Positions 54,925 through 63,801 of a DNA stretch of 64,000 nucleotides are shown piece after piece. Source of the DNA: Nostoc sp. FACHB-892 (GTDB taxonomy: Bacteria > Cyanobacteriota > Cyanobacteriia > Cyanobacteriales > Nostocaceae); contig NZ_JACJTR010000020.1 in assembly GCF_014698795.1 (NCBI RefSeq), forward strand, positions 82,914-146,913, given 5' to 3'. Position 1 is the stretch's first letter. Every line of letters starts with the position of its first letter. The position numbers and the translations under genes were made by a program. The notes under the pieces are model-generated. The model did not search any database, was not told the DNA's origin, and saw nothing but the letters and a program-made list of their open reading frames with translations.

Positions 54925-55068
54925 GTGTTACATTTATTTACACAAACAATAGCAGCCGATGTAACTCAGCGCTACAGCTTAGTTATGAATTCGGATGCTT
55001 TCCCCCGCTCCATACCTTTTTATCCTCCTAACACAGCAGGAAATTAACCAGCCATCGGCTGGTTTTTG
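54925..55068 (+). ncRNA. Candidate attenuator or small RNA ending in an intrinsic terminator
   Basis: A terminator hairpin AACCAGCC-ATC-GGCTGGTT with TTTTG lies at 55046-55068. Upstream, GTTACAT/ATGTAAC (54927-54933, 54959-54965) forms a first helix. The segment CAGCCGATG (54953-54961) is perfectly complementary to CATCGGCTG (55053-55061), which includes the 3' arm of the terminator. That long-range helix excludes both other helices. CCTCCTAAC (55024-55032) in the loop region could pair with ribosome sites. A loose promoter, TTGCAG-N17-TACATT, precedes it. This is either an RNA switch in the leader of the RRM gene or a free sRNA. Confidence 0.5.
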
Positions 55069-55481
55069 TTTCAAAATATGCCCCCTTGAATAAAAAAATG
55101 TGTTTTATGTTACGATGCAATAATACTAACGTCGGAAATGTATGCGCTAAACTAGCTACGTAGAAAATACCGTGGTAATGTAAGGAATGGTATTAGATTC
55201 TGCGAAAAAGGCATGGAAGAAAGCGTGTACTTTAGCAGGCAATAGGCTATTAAATTTACAATTCTTAGAATTAAGGTGTTATTAGCTCACCATAGTGTGG
55301 GCCTTTGGATTAAACAAGCTTGATCCCGACGAAAAACTGTATTGTTGTATAAGTTAACAGTTTCGAGCAAAAAAATTGGTTGATGGCAGTCTTGGTCAAT
55401 AGCATCTATTTAATTAAAAGCCAAAGCCAAGTTATTGTTTTCTTGCCTTGCCATGTTCATTTAACTCTGGAGGTATAGTTC
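55069..55481. other. Leader region of the RRM gene
   Basis: 413 bp without a gene between the terminator-like element and the RRM start. Ends with a strong GGAGG eight bases before the ATG. Long leaders are known for cold-responsive rbp genes of Anabaena. Confidence 0.45.
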
Positions 55482-55988
55482 ATGTCCATTCGCCTATATA
55501 TAGGTAATTTGCCTAAAGAAGAAATAGATCGTCAGGATCTGCAAGCAGTTTTTGCAGCAGAAGGTGATGCTGTAACTACTAAATTAATTAAAGACCGTAA
55601 AACTGGCAAATGCCGTGGTTTCGGTTTTCTTACAGTCAACAACGACGAACAAGCTGACGAAATTATTGAAAAGTATAACGGTCAGATGTTCAAAGATACT
55701 CCTATTAAGCTAGAGAAGGCATTACCTCGGACAAAAGGTGATGAGGGCGAGGAGCAAGCTCCCAAACCAGTTACTGCTGCTAGTAGTACCCCCACTCCTA
55801 TGCCTACTAGAGAAGGTAGCCGCCGCGAGAAAAGCTCTAAGAAACCTCGCCGTGGCTCAGGTGGCGGCGGAGGTTCTCGTGAAAGCAGCACCACAACCAC
55901 CGATTCAGACGCTATTCGTCCAGATCCTCGTTGGGCTTCGGAATTAGAAAAGCTGAAGCAGATGCTAGCTGCACAAACTACGAATTAA
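55482..55988 (+). CDS. RRM-type RNA-binding protein
   Basis: 168 residues. One RRM at the N terminus (about 1-80) with RNP2 RLYIGNLP and RNP1 KCRGFGFLTV. The C-terminal half is low complexity: Thr/Ser, basic stretches (REGSRREKSSKKPRRGS) and a GGGGG run, then a short helix at the end. Longer than the 100-residue cold-inducible Rbp proteins. Perfect GGAGG ribosome site. Binds single-stranded RNA; targets unknown. Confidence 0.92.
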   Translation: MSIRLYIGNLPKEEIDRQDLQAVFAAEGDAVTTKLIKDRKTGKCRGFGFLTVNNDEQADEIIEKYNGQMFKDTPIKLEKALPRTKGDEGEEQAPKPVTAASSTPTPMPTREGSRREKSSKKPRRGSGGGGGSRESSTTTTDSDAIRPDPRWASELEKLKQMLAAQTTN

Positions 55989-56004
55989 TCCCTAAGGGAA
56001 AAAG

Positions 56005-56050
56005 ATTAAAAATTAAAAATCAGAATTTTTTTTGGTTTTTAATTTTTAAT
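56005..56050 (+). terminator. AT-only hairpin after the RRM gene
   Basis: Perfect 15-bp arms made of A and T (56005-56019 and 56036-56050) with a 16-nt T-rich loop, 17 bp beyond the stop. Stable enough to be a transcript end, but lacking G-C pairs. Confidence 0.45.
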
Positions 56051-56196
56051 TATTACCTAGTACAGCAGAGCGTAAATAAACAGCACATTCCAAATCAACG
56101 AAACCCCTACACTATATTCATTCATTTTGACTTTTGACTTCCGTCTTGCGGTACTAGCTGTTTAGTTAAAAGCTAATTGCAGCTAATTTTGTAAGT

Positions 56197-56223
56197 GCGT
56201 GGGCGCAGACCGTCGTAGGCATC
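56197..56223 (-). repeat. Palindromic repeat copy
   Basis: The minus strand reads GATGCCTACGACGGTCTGCG plus flanks; same family as the copies at 41612, 42881 and 56397. Confidence 0.65.
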
Positions 56224-56396
56224 CCATTAGTAAAATCAAACTATACATAAATTTCATGCATTCTATATACTTACGTAATAGCAGTAAGCTTATAGTGATA
56301 CAACAGTAACTTCCATAGAGTTACTGTTAGAATTTGCTTATAAAAAAATTAAGTTTTTGTAATTAGGCGCATTAAAAAACCTGACTGAAAATGAAT

Positions 56397-56424
56397 GCGA
56401 TGCCTACGGCGGGCTGCGCCTACG
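56397..56424 (+). repeat. Palindromic repeat copy
   Basis: Reads GCGATGCCTACGGCGGGC plus TGCGCCTACG, the cleanest copy of this family in the window. Confidence 0.75.
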
Positions 56425-56543
56425 AAATAATTGTCTAGATTTGACATATTATAGCTAGCTGATATGCCAAGGTGAACCGGAGGCGCGATTGCTCTAAAGA
56501 TAATCTACACTCAAAGTGATACCGATCATTTGCAGCTTCTGTT

Positions 56544-56984
56544 ATGTCCTCAACTCTAGATTCTTTGCCACCTGCGCTTGCTAAAATTGTCCAGCGCTTT
56601 CAACGCGCTTCCGAACCGAAGCGGCGCTATGAACAGCTAATCTGGTATGCTCAGAAGCTCAATGAGTTCCCAGAAGCTGATAAATTACCCGAAAATAAAG
56701 TTCCTGGTTGCGTGTCTCAAGTTTATATCACAGCAGCCTTGGATAAGGGTAAGGTTGTGTTTCAGGGCGATTCCGATTCCCAGTTGACCAAAGGATTAGT
56801 AGGTCTTCTGGTTGAAGGACTGCATGGACTAACGCCAAGTGAGATTGTGCAACTTACTCCAGATTTTATTCAAGAAACAGGTTTAAATGTTAGCCTGACA
56901 CCTTCCCGTGCTAATGGATTTTACAATATTTTTAAAACCATGCAAAAGAAAGCATTGGAATGTAAGTTAGATTTGCCTAGTTAA
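56544..56984 (+). CDS. sufE: SufE-family cysteine desulfurase activator
   Basis: 146 residues. Accepts sulfur from the SufS desulfurase on C56 (VPGCVSQVY) for Fe-S cluster assembly. LPPALAKIVQRFQ and ERYEQLIWYA-like helices (here RRYEQLIWYAQKL) are typical. Stands alone; ATG at 56544. The A-type carrier at 10165 belongs to the same broad pathway. Confidence 0.94.
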   Translation: MSSTLDSLPPALAKIVQRFQRASEPKRRYEQLIWYAQKLNEFPEADKLPENKVPGCVSQVYITAALDKGKVVFQGDSDSQLTKGLVGLLVEGLHGLTPSEIVQLTPDFIQETGLNVSLTPSRANGFYNIFKTMQKKALECKLDLPS

Positions 56985-57078
56985 ACTTGGTTATTTGTCA
57001 TTTGTCATTGGTCATTAGCAAAAGACAACTGACAAAAAACAACTGACAAATAAGGTACAACTACCAAAATTTAGTCTC

Positions 57079-57990
57079 ATGTCAACAAATTTATTATCTA
57101 CCTCTGTTGCTACTGGCTTTGGTGGAGTAGTTCAAGAATATCTCTGGAATTGGGAAAATCAGCAATTGCGCGTTGTTTATGAAACCCTTGGTAAAGGTTC
57201 ACCGCTATTGTTATTACCATCTTTCAGCAGTGTTTCGACGCGTTTGGAAGTAGGCGAACTTGCTAAGTTACTAGCTCCGAATTTTCAAGTTGTGGCCATA
57301 GATTGGCCTGGATTTGGTGAATCTTCTCGCCCTAGCTTGAATTACCGACCAGAAATATATCAGCACTTTCTCGAAGATTTTGTCAAAGCTATTTTTAATA
57401 CTCCCATTACTGTGGTAGCGGCTGGCCATGCTGCTAGTTACGTTTTACAATTAGCCCTCAAGCAGGCTGCTTTCTCAAAGATTGTATTGTTAGCTCCTAC
57501 TTGGCGTGGGCCTTTGCCGACAATGGGGGCAAGTCAGCAAATAGCTGGTATGGTGAGAGGATTGGTGCGATCGCCTATACTTGGTCAAGCTCTCTACAAA
57601 CTCAACACTACCCCATCCTTCTTAAGTTTGATGTATCGCCGTCATGTATTTACTGACGCGGCTAAAATTACACCCAGTTTCATCGAGAAAAAATGGCACA
57701 CAACTCAACAACCAGGAGCGCGATTTGCATCTGCTGCCTTTGTAACTGGTAATCTCGATGCTGTACACGAACAATCTGATTTTCTGGAACTTGTGCAGTC
57801 TTTAACTGTACCGCTCATGGTAGTAGTTGGGGAATCTAGCCCCCCCAAATCACGAGAAGAAATGAACGCTTTGGCAGCCTTACCAGAAGTGAGAAGCGTT
57901 GTTATCCCTGGTTCTCTGGGACTACATGAAGAATACCCAGCAGTTGTTTTAGAAGCAGTTCAAGATTTTTTGTTCTCCTCAGAAAATTAA
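57079..57990 (+). CDS. Alpha/beta hydrolase
   Basis: 303 residues. LLLLPSFSSVSTRLE precedes AIDWPGFGESSRP, the strand-loop part of an alpha/beta hydrolase. The nucleophile-elbow position reads AAGHAASYVLQLAL, where GHxxSx is altered (G-H-A-A-S), so a serine nucleophile is uncertain. VVGESSPPKSREEM and GLHEEYP supply the acid and histidine regions. Substrate unknown. A CATTTGTCATTGGTCATT repeat precedes it. Confidence 0.82.
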   Translation: MSTNLLSTSVATGFGGVVQEYLWNWENQQLRVVYETLGKGSPLLLLPSFSSVSTRLEVGELAKLLAPNFQVVAIDWPGFGESSRPSLNYRPEIYQHFLEDFVKAIFNTPITVVAAGHAASYVLQLALKQAAFSKIVLLAPTWRGPLPTMGASQQIAGMVRGLVRSPILGQALYKLNTTPSFLSLMYRRHVFTDAAKITPSFIEKKWHTTQQPGARFASAAFVTGNLDAVHEQSDFLELVQSLTVPLMVVVGESSPPKSREEMNALAALPEVRSVVIPGSLGLHEEYPAVVLEAVQDFLFSSEN

Positions 57991-57994
57991 ATCG

Positions 57995-58035
57995 TCGCAC
58001 CAAGACGCAAAGAATCGTTTTGCACCTTGGTGCGA
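57995..58035. terminator. Bidirectional terminator hairpin
   Basis: 17-bp arms with two mismatches (TCGCACCAAG...CTTGGTGCGA) and a 7-nt loop, between two convergent stop codons at 57990 and 58044. Confidence 0.6.
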
Positions 58036-58043
58036 GATTAAAA

Positions 58044-58991
58044 TTAGTTCAAGCTACTACGAGTAAGTTTTTGCAAGCGAGAAAGAGAAAGCGCCAGGAA
58101 ACCGACTATACCAAGGCCAAGAAGAGTTGATGACTCAGGCACTGCTTTGACTTCAAAATCAAAATTGAAAGTGCCAGACTCTTTAAAAGGAATACGGTGA
58201 TTATCAGTGCCTAAATCCACCAATTTGAATGATGCAGAATAAGTTCCCAGTGGTGCAGCAGCATCAGTCCAAAAAGTAGGGGTGAACGAAAAATTATCAC
58301 CACTGCCGATTGTGTAGATATCGCCGACTGACTTGACAATATCAACGCCTGCTGAATCGCCAATATTCAATCCACTGCTAATTGACGCTAATTGTAAACC
58401 AATATTTGCACCCTCAAGAGACGACTGCCAACGACCATTAGAGCTATTGAACAAATACTGGTTGTCTAATTCTTTTGAAGTTTTTAGAGACGCTATAGGT
58501 TCTATTGTCAGATTGCTATATTCCTTATTTGTTGGAGTACTAATCAAGCGACCAGTATAAAACCCTGTGCCAGGTAATAATGTTAGCGGCGGTTGTTCTG
58601 AGTAAGACTCAGGAATTCGGTTATTTGTATTGGTTGGGTTAATAGTTGGGTTATCTAAAGAACCTGAGTAGCTATAAGTACCAATACCGTGGAAATGGCT
58701 AGATTCAGGTGTGTCTTCATTCCTGTGTGCAAAGAGAAGGGTCAAACGATTGTAGTTGGGGTTCTCCAAACCTGCGTATGTCCCTGTAGAGAGAGCCTCC
58801 AAACCATCTAACCCAATGTAAAAGCCCGTTTCATCAGAATGATTATGAGTATCATCTGCTTGTGCTGGCGCTAAAGCGGTAGATAAAACCAACGGCGCAA
58901 CGACCAAAAAGCTGACTGCAATAGACGCAGATGCTTGTCCTGCTTGAGTTAATTGCTTTCTCAAACCGATAGTGTTTTTTGAAACCACCAC
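58044..58991 (-). CDS. Zur-regulated PEP-CTERM protein (all3515-type)
   Basis: 315 residues. A signal peptide (about 20-46, ending APAQA) is followed by a His-rich stretch DDTHNHSDET and HRNEDTPESSHFHG, then a strand-rich body. The C terminus is a PEP-CTERM sorting tail: VPESSTLLGLGIVGFLALSLSRLQK. Start codon GTG at 58991 with GGAG upstream (a second GTG follows directly). A Zur-type palindrome lies 35-47 bp upstream. It resembles the Anabaena all3515 product, a Zur-repressed exported protein, which fits zinc capture at the surface. Confidence 0.85.
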   Translation of the reverse strand: MVVSKNTIGLRKQLTQAGQASASIAVSFLVVAPLVLSTALAPAQADDTHNHSDETGFYIGLDGLEALSTGTYAGLENPNYNRLTLLFAHRNEDTPESSHFHGIGTYSYSGSLDNPTINPTNTNNRIPESYSEQPPLTLLPGTGFYTGRLISTPTNKEYSNLTIEPIASLKTSKELDNQYLFNSSNGRWQSSLEGANIGLQLASISSGLNIGDSAGVDIVKSVGDIYTIGSGDNFSFTPTFWTDAAAPLGTYSASFKLVDLGTDNHRIPFKESGTFNFDFEVKAVPESSTLLGLGIVGFLALSLSRLQKLTRSSLN

Positions 58992-59025
58992 GCTACTCCA
59001 TCAAAGTATAATTTTTTTTTGCTTG

Positions 59026-59038
59026 GATAATGATTATC
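59026..59038. promoter_or_regulatory. Zur-box-like palindrome, PEP-CTERM side
   Basis: GATAAT-G-ATTATC, matching the core of the Anabaena Zur site (TGATAATNATTATCA type). It is 35 bp above the PEP-CTERM start. Confidence 0.75.
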
Positions 59039-59248
59039 ATTTTAGTAGTAAGATTGTCAAGGTACTAACCTGCGACTTACCGCAGGGTGTTGGCTTGTAT
59101 GCAATATTGCCAGCCAACTTTTGAATATCTATTACTTATTACAGATGCATAAAAATAAAATGTTTGGTCATTAAATTATGTGATTATTTTCCTGAAACCC
59201 AAAATAATAGTAAGTTCGCACAAAAATATAAAAAGATTTATCATAGGC

Positions 59249-59261
59249 GATAATGATTATC
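59249..59261. promoter_or_regulatory. Zur-box-like palindrome, GTPase side
   Basis: The same 13-bp GATAAT-G-ATTATC core, 30 bp above the COG0523 start, placed to cover its promoter. Confidence 0.75.
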
Positions 59262-59290
59262 CATAAGGTGAGACAAGAGGAATTTAGAGT

Positions 59291-60262
59291 ATGGTGGCTG
59301 ACGTAATCAACAATTCAGTTCCCGTTACTGTTCTAACTGGCTATTTGGGAGCAGGTAAAACGACTCTACTCAATCACATCCTCACCTACGAACATGGCAA
59401 GAAAGTTGCTGTGATTGTCAATGAATTTGGGGAAGTGGGTATTGATAATCAATTGATTATCGATGCAGATGAAGAAATATTTGAAATGAACAATGGCTGT
59501 ATCTGTTGTACAGTGCGCGGCGATTTAATTCGCATCATTGGCAATTTGATGAAGCGGCGCGATAAATTTGACCATTTAGTAATTGAAACAACTGGATTAG
59601 CCGATCCTGCACCAGTGATTCAGACATTTTTTGTAGATGAAGATTTACAAAGTCAATTGTCTCTAGATGCAGTGGTGACAGTCGTAGATGCGAAGCATAT
59701 CTGGCAGCACTGGGATGCCGACGAAGCACAAGAACAGATTGCTTTTGCCGATGTAATTTTACTTAATAAAACTGATTTGGTAGCGCCAGAAGAGTTGGAT
59801 GAATTAGAAAAACGGATTCGGGCAATGAATGTGATCGCAAAAATCTACCGTACCCAAAATTCTGAACTCGGAATGGATGCTTTATTAGGTGTAAAAGCCT
59901 TTGATTTAGACCGTGCATTAGAAATTGATCCAGATTTCTTAGGCGAAGATGCCCACGTACACGATGAAACCGTCTTTTCTGTAGCTTTAGTAGAAGCAGG
60001 TGCAGTCGATGGAGAAAAATTAAACACTTGGCTTTCGGAGTTACTACGTACCCAAGGGACAGATATCTTTCGGATGAAAGGTATTCTAAATATTGCTGGA
60101 GAAAATAATCGATTTGTATTCCAAGGAGTACACATGATCTTTGATGGCAAACCCGATCGCCCCTGGAAAGCAAACGAAACCCCCAAAAACGAACTAGTTT
60201 TTATCGGGCGCAACCTTGATGCAGCAAAACTTAAGCAAGATTTTCTCGCTTGTTTAGCGTAA
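59291..60262 (+). CDS. COG0523 (CobW-like) GTPase, zinc-responsive type
   Basis: 323 residues. The P-loop GYLGAGKTTL is at 17-26, and the metal motif GCICC gives C70, C72 and C73. NKTDLV gives base specificity, and HVHDETVF is a His element in the second half. This G3E subfamily delivers metal, here probably zinc, to client proteins. The Zur box directly upstream and the divergent PEP-CTERM gene support zinc-starvation control. It is followed by the WD40 gene after 79 bp. Confidence 0.92.
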   Translation: MVADVINNSVPVTVLTGYLGAGKTTLLNHILTYEHGKKVAVIVNEFGEVGIDNQLIIDADEEIFEMNNGCICCTVRGDLIRIIGNLMKRRDKFDHLVIETTGLADPAPVIQTFFVDEDLQSQLSLDAVVTVVDAKHIWQHWDADEAQEQIAFADVILLNKTDLVAPEELDELEKRIRAMNVIAKIYRTQNSELGMDALLGVKAFDLDRALEIDPDFLGEDAHVHDETVFSVALVEAGAVDGEKLNTWLSELLRTQGTDIFRMKGILNIAGENNRFVFQGVHMIFDGKPDRPWKANETPKNELVFIGRNLDAAKLKQDFLACLA

Positions 60263-60341
60263 ATAAAAAGTTAGGAGTTATGAGTGATGAGTTAAAAATT
60301 CCTAACTTCTAACTTCTAACTCCTCACTTCTATAGAAAATT

Positions 60342-61403
60342 ATGAACTCAACAACTAGCAAATCTAAGGAATTTGAACAACACTATTCGGGGACACTTTC
60401 AGATTATGTAACTGCGATCGCTTGGTCGCCACAAGGTAAAACTTTAGCAGCAACTTCCGCCGCCGGTGAAGTAGTTCTGTGGAATAATGGCGAACTCACA
60501 AGTTTACAAACTGGTAATGGTAAATCAGTAGACTGTCTAGCTTTTTCACCAGATGGAAAATTTTTAGCTGTTGGTGGACAAGATGGACAGGTAAAAATTT
60601 GGCGCGATACTGAATTAATCGCCACCTTGGAAAATGCCCCCGCATGGGTTGACAAGCTAGCTTGGAATTACACCAGTAACCAACTGGCTTTTAGTTTGGG
60701 GCGTTACGTTCAAGTTTGGGATGCAGATACTCGTGAAATTGTCGTGACGCTGAATTTTGAAAACTCGTCAGTTTTGGCCATTGATTGGCGCATTGACGGA
60801 CAGTACTTAGCCATTAGCGGTTATCAGGGTATCAAGATTTGGCATAGTCAAAACTGGGATGAAGAACCATATAACCTAGATATGACTACTGTCAGTGTAG
60901 CGATGGCTTGGTCGCCCGATGGCAAATTCCTCGCTTCTGGCAACATGGATCGTAGCGTCACCGTTTTAGAATGGAATAACCCCGACCCGTGGGTGATGCG
61001 TGGGTTCCCTGGTAAAATTCGCCAATTGGCATGGTCAGAAGCTACCACAAAACTGGGTGCGCCAATACTGGCATCTTCTAGCGTTGAAGGTATTGTAGTG
61101 TGGGAAAAGCTAGAAGATGATTCTTTAGGTTGGGAAGCACGAGTATTAACTAATCATGTGGGTGTGATCAATGCGATCGCCTTTGCACCCAAAAGCTTCC
61201 TTCTCGCTTCTGCTGCTGCTGATGGCTGGTTGTGTTTGTGGAATAAAGCCAAAGAAGTATCCCAAATTATCACAGGTGTCTCAGCAGGATTTTCCACCCT
61301 AGCTTGGCATCCCCAAGGCAAGTTACTGGCCGCAGGGGGTGAACAGGGCGAATTACTTGTATGGTCAAAGGTTTTGCGGGGTCAAGGATTTGGGCGTAGT
61401 TAA
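60342..61403 (+). CDS. WD40-repeat protein
   Basis: 353 residues forming about seven WD40 blades over the whole length (for instance AIAWSPQGKTLAATSAAGEVVLW and LAFSPDGKFLAVGGQDGQVKIW, ending LAWHPQGKLLAAGGEQGELLVW). No enzyme domain, so it is a protein-interaction platform. Same direction as the COG0523 gene, with a heptamer-type repeat in the 79-bp spacer, so it may be read through from the Zur-controlled promoter. Confidence 0.92.
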   Translation: MNSTTSKSKEFEQHYSGTLSDYVTAIAWSPQGKTLAATSAAGEVVLWNNGELTSLQTGNGKSVDCLAFSPDGKFLAVGGQDGQVKIWRDTELIATLENAPAWVDKLAWNYTSNQLAFSLGRYVQVWDADTREIVVTLNFENSSVLAIDWRIDGQYLAISGYQGIKIWHSQNWDEEPYNLDMTTVSVAMAWSPDGKFLASGNMDRSVTVLEWNNPDPWVMRGFPGKIRQLAWSEATTKLGAPILASSSVEGIVVWEKLEDDSLGWEARVLTNHVGVINAIAFAPKSFLLASAAADGWLCLWNKAKEVSQIITGVSAGFSTLAWHPQGKLLAAGGEQGELLVWSKVLRGQGFGRS

Positions 61404-61481
61404 GCAATACTTGGTAATTAAAATTGAAGGTAGGCAATTTATTAGCTATGCTGTATCAGCAAAGCTATCTTTGTGTGAATT

Positions 61482-61754
61482 ATGAACATAGTCAAACTGA
61501 TTTTACTTGCCTGTCCCGCATTTCTAGTATCCATGCTGCTGGTAGTCAATCCAGCACACGCATCCAGCCTGAAATCTGAATATGCTACACAAATTATTAC
61601 GGTAGCATCTACACAGCAAATTTCTGAACTGGCAACACCAAAGTTGAATCAAACATCTAATCCGATTATTGATCAACTTGGTTGCAATTGTGCCAACTGT
61701 GTTCAGTCTAAATTTCAGTCCCTACAAGGCAAGCTGCCATCTGTTGGTTTTTAA
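61482..61754 (+). CDS. Small exported protein with Cys-x-Cys-x-x-Cys motif
   Basis: 90 residues. A clear signal peptide (about 1-27, LILLACPAFLVSMLLVVNPAHA) and a mature part of about 60 residues ending GCNCANCVQSKFQSLQGKLPSVGF. The three closely spaced cysteines could bind metal. Third in line behind the COG0523 and WD40 genes and followed by a terminator, so it probably shares their transcript. No family recognised. Confidence 0.75.
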   Translation: MNIVKLILLACPAFLVSMLLVVNPAHASSLKSEYATQIITVASTQQISELATPKLNQTSNPIIDQLGCNCANCVQSKFQSLQGKLPSVGF

Positions 61755-62093
61755 TAAACTTAGGAATTATGAATATTGTAGGGGCACAGTAATGCTGTGC
61801 CCTTATTAATTTTATGAGCTTTTTGTCCGTGGCAATCACCTACGGCACGCACTCGTTACAGCATAATTATTTATGATCTTCGTAAAGGTCACGCCTGAAA
61901 AACGAGGTAGGAAAGCTGTTAGGTAAATTCCTACATACTGAGAAAGCTGCTGGTAAGCCAGTGAAATTGGTGCAATCGCCATCTGCACCCAAGCTGTTAA
62001 GCTCTTGTTAAAAGAGCTAGTCTGAGGATTAGAAAACTTGCTAGAGTGAACAGAGTTAGCCTTAATGTCTAATCCCCAAAACCTATACATCTC
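61755..62093. other. ndhB upstream region
   Basis: 339 bp. The first 60 bp hold a terminator hairpin (61782-61802). The rest should carry the ndhB promoter and leader; no other feature recognised. Confidence 0.45.
61782..61812 (+). terminator. Terminator after the Cys-motif gene
   Basis: Perfect 8-bp arms GGGCACAG/CTGTGCCC with a 5-nt loop, followed by TTATTAATTTT. Confidence 0.65.
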
Positions 62094-63698
62094 ATGGATT
62101 TTGCTAATATTGCATCCCAGCTAAACGCTGGAACGATTTTGCCAGAGGGGATTGTTATTCTCACCCTCTTGGGGGTTTTGATTGTTGATTTGATTTTGGG
62201 GCGTACGTCCGCACGCTGGATTGGATATCTAGCGATCGCAGGTTTATTTGCTTCGATTGTCGCCCTATATTTTCAATGGGACTCTGCTAATCCCATTGGT
62301 TTTACCGGTAGCTTTAATAGTGATGACCTGAGTATCGTCTTTCGCGGTATTATTGCCTTGTCTGCGATCGCGACTATACTGATGTCAATTCGCTACGTTG
62401 AGCAGAGCGGCACCGCTTTAGCCGAATTCATCGCTATTTTGCTGAGTGCTACTTTGGGAGGGATGTTTTTATCCGGGGCTAGTGAGTTGGTGATGATTTT
62501 CATCTCCCTAGAAACCCTGAGTATCTCCTCTTACTTGTTAACAGGTTATACCAAGCGTGACCCCCGCTCTAATGAAGCGGCGCTGAAATACTTGTTAATT
62601 GGAGCTTCCAGTACAGCAATCTTTTTGTACGGTGTATCACTGCTGTATGGACTATCTGGAGGACAAACCGAACTAAGTGCGATCGCAAATGGCATCGCCA
62701 CAGCGAAAGTCGGACAATCTTTGGGTTTAGTGATTGCCCTGGTTTTTGCGATCGCAGGTATTGGCTTCAAAATCTCCGCCGCACCCTTCCACCAGTGGAC
62801 ACCAGACGTTTATGAAGGCGCTCCTACCCCAGTAATCGCTTTTTTATCTGTAGGTTCCAAAGCAGCTGGGTTTGCCCTAGCCATCCGCTTGCTAACAACA
62901 GCCTTCCCTCTTGTTGCTGATGAGTGGAGATTTGTCTTCACTGCTCTGGCCGTTCTTAGCATGATCTTGGGTAACGTAGTCGCCCTAGCTCAAACCAGCA
63001 TGAAACGGATGCTAGCTTATTCATCCATTGCCCAAGCTGGGTTTGTGATGATTGGCTTAATTGCTGGTACACAAGCAGGGTATGCCAGTATGATATTTTA
63101 CCTACTGGTTTACCTGTTCATGAACCTGTGTGGCTTTACCTGCATCATCCTATTCTCACTGCGGACAGGAACCGATCAGATTACCGAATACTCTGGCTTA
63201 TATCAAAAAGACCCACTCCTAACACTGGGATTGAGTATCTCCCTGCTTTCGCTGGGTGGTATTCCACCGTTGGCTGGATTTTTCGGCAAGATTTACTTAT
63301 TCTGGGCTGGTTGGCAAGCAGGTCTTTATTGGTTAGTCTTGCTGGGCTTAGTTACCACTGTCGTCTCCATCTACTACTACATTCGTGTAGTCAAAATGAT
63401 GGTAGTCAAAGAACCCCATGAAATGTCCGACTCGGTGAAGAATTATCCACAAGTGCGTTGGGATTTGCCTGGGCTAAGACCTTTGCAAGTCGGGTTGGTG
63501 GTAACATTAATTGCCACTTCCATAGCAGGGATTTTGTCAAATCCACTGTTTACATTGGCGAACAATTCCATCTCCAATACCCCAACTTTACAAGCAACAA
63601 TCAACAGTAATGTAAAAGCAGAAAATCCATTGCTTTTACCAAAATTAGATTCGGTTAGTCAGTCTCAAACTTCAGTTGATTCTACTGCCAAGATTTAA
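62094..63698 (+). CDS. ndhB: NDH-1 subunit 2 (NdhB)
   Basis: 534 residues, a proton-pumping membrane subunit of the photosynthetic NDH-1 complex. About 13-14 membrane helices throughout. NdhB markers include ASELVMIFISLETLSISSYLLTG, YTKRDPRSNEAALKYLLIG, FHQWTPDVYEGAPTPV and AQTSMKRMLAYSSIAQAGF. Soluble tail after residue 480. Stands alone between two terminators. Confidence 0.96.
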   Translation: MDFANIASQLNAGTILPEGIVILTLLGVLIVDLILGRTSARWIGYLAIAGLFASIVALYFQWDSANPIGFTGSFNSDDLSIVFRGIIALSAIATILMSIRYVEQSGTALAEFIAILLSATLGGMFLSGASELVMIFISLETLSISSYLLTGYTKRDPRSNEAALKYLLIGASSTAIFLYGVSLLYGLSGGQTELSAIANGIATAKVGQSLGLVIALVFAIAGIGFKISAAPFHQWTPDVYEGAPTPVIAFLSVGSKAAGFALAIRLLTTAFPLVADEWRFVFTALAVLSMILGNVVALAQTSMKRMLAYSSIAQAGFVMIGLIAGTQAGYASMIFYLLVYLFMNLCGFTCIILFSLRTGTDQITEYSGLYQKDPLLTLGLSISLLSLGGIPPLAGFFGKIYLFWAGWQAGLYWLVLLGLVTTVVSIYYYIRVVKMMVVKEPHEMSDSVKNYPQVRWDLPGLRPLQVGLVVTLIATSIAGILSNPLFTLANNSISNTPTLQATINSNVKAENPLLLPKLDSVSQSQTSVDSTAKI

Positions 63699-63728
63699 CC
63701 GAGTATCATCTAAAGTTTGTATTTAGAG

Positions 63729-63762
63729 AAACGCCTGTCTGTTCATTAGCAGACAGGCGTTT
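63729..63762 (+). terminator. ndhB intrinsic terminator
   Basis: Perfect 13-bp arms AAACGCCTGTCTG/CAGACAGGCGTTT with an 8-nt loop, 30 bp after the stop, followed by ATTATTATATCTTTT. Confidence 0.9.
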
Positions 63763-63801
63763 ATTATTATATCTTTTAACTAACATATAATCCAATACGG
63801 T

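Larger units (their letters stand above)
55989..56543. other. RRM-sufE intergenic region with repeats
   Basis: 555 bp. A perfect 15-bp-arm AT-only hairpin at 56005-56050 may end the RRM transcript. Two palindromic repeat copies, in opposite orientation, lie at 56197-56223 and 56397-56424. The rest is AT-rich and should hold the sufE promoter. Confidence 0.55.
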
